Shown here piece after piece: positions 5,047 through 5,070 of a DNA stretch of 5,070 nt. Under the pieces are notes generated by a model. It saw only the letters and a program-made list of their open reading frames with translations, was not told where the DNA came from and searched no databases. The position numbers were made by a program, and so were the translations under genes. Each line of letters begins with the position of its first letter. Position 1 is the first letter of the stretch. The stretch is taken from the NCBI GenBank assembly GCA_025061935.1, contig JANWZY010000211.1, positions 1-5,070 of the forward strand, given 5' to 3'. The DNA comes from Verrucomicrobiia bacterium. GTDB lineage: Bacteria > Verrucomicrobiota > Verrucomicrobiia > Limisphaerales > DTLC01.

Positions 5047-5070
5047 GTAGCTGCGTTTGTAAAAACGCGG
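5047..5070 (+). repeat. REP-like hairpin, forward copy at window edge
   Basis: Foot GTAG, arm CTGCGTTT, loop GTAA, arm AAACGCGG, ending on the last base of the window. By the pattern, an inverted partner is expected about 27 bases beyond the edge. Confidence 0.83.

Larger units (their letters stand above)
4882..5070. repeat. REP/BIME-like cluster 2, five hairpins, continues past the window
   Basis: The same family as the cluster after gcvP: one decayed forward copy, then inverted, forward, inverted and forward copies. Gaps inside pairs are 25 and 27 bases; gaps between pairs are only 9 and 8 bases. The within-pair spacers resemble each other and one spacer of cluster 1 (A-A-A-R-C-C-R-G-C-T-Y). 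The 104 bases before it (4778-4881) hold nothing I recognise; no strong terminator follows the DHPS-like gene unless these hairpins serve as one. Confidence 0.82.

Noticed and set aside
3450..5070. CRISPR array
   Set aside because: Repeats alternate in orientation, gaps are 8-27 bases and partly alike, and no cas gene is present.

Overview
The window is a compact, GC-rich bacterial segment with all genes on the plus strand. From the start it holds the 3' end of gcvT, then complete gcvH and gcvP (one glycine cleavage operon), a tRNA-Arg(UCU) gene, and a complete gene for a divergent dihydropteroate-synthase-family protein. Two clusters of short GTAG-footed palindromes fill the gaps after gcvP and after the last gene. 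The single-chain GcvP, tight gene overlaps and REP-like repeats fit a Gram-negative-type bacterium. The repeat style and the odd DHPS-like protein remind me of Verrucomicrobiota (Opitutae-like), but that is a weak inference, since no phylogenetic marker is present.

Region 1 (1-3421): gcvT, gcvH and gcvP are joined by two 4-base ATGA stop/start overlaps, so the T, H and P proteins of the glycine cleavage system should be made by coupled translation. GcvP decarboxylates glycine and passes the aminomethyl group to the lipoyl-lysine of GcvH. GcvT releases ammonia and forms 5,10-methylene-THF. The L protein and the operon's promoter or any riboswitch lie outside the window.

Region 2 (3422-3777): five REP-like hairpins in alternating orientation (3450-3653), then a possible terminator near 3667-3694 and about 80 bases before the tRNA with no convincing promoter.

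Region 3 (3778-4777): tRNA-Arg(UCU) with encoded CCA, followed after 35 bases by a GTG-started gene for a 295-residue DHPS-like protein. It keeps the pterin-side motifs and the terminal R-x-H, but lacks the usual SRKSF-type lysine segment and has a changed loop 1. It is probably not an ordinary FolP.

Region 4 (4778-5070): about 100 bases with nothing recognised, then a second cluster of five hairpins (one decayed) that runs to the window edge.

The most interesting material is the repeat family. Forward and inverted copies carry different but internally complementary stems (TTT/AAA versus CTC/GAG, read from the GTAG end). The surviving G-T wobbles all make sense only on the GTAG-first strand. 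This points to selection or mobilisation as a single-stranded hairpin, as known for REP/BIME elements moved by RAYT (Y1-type) transposases.
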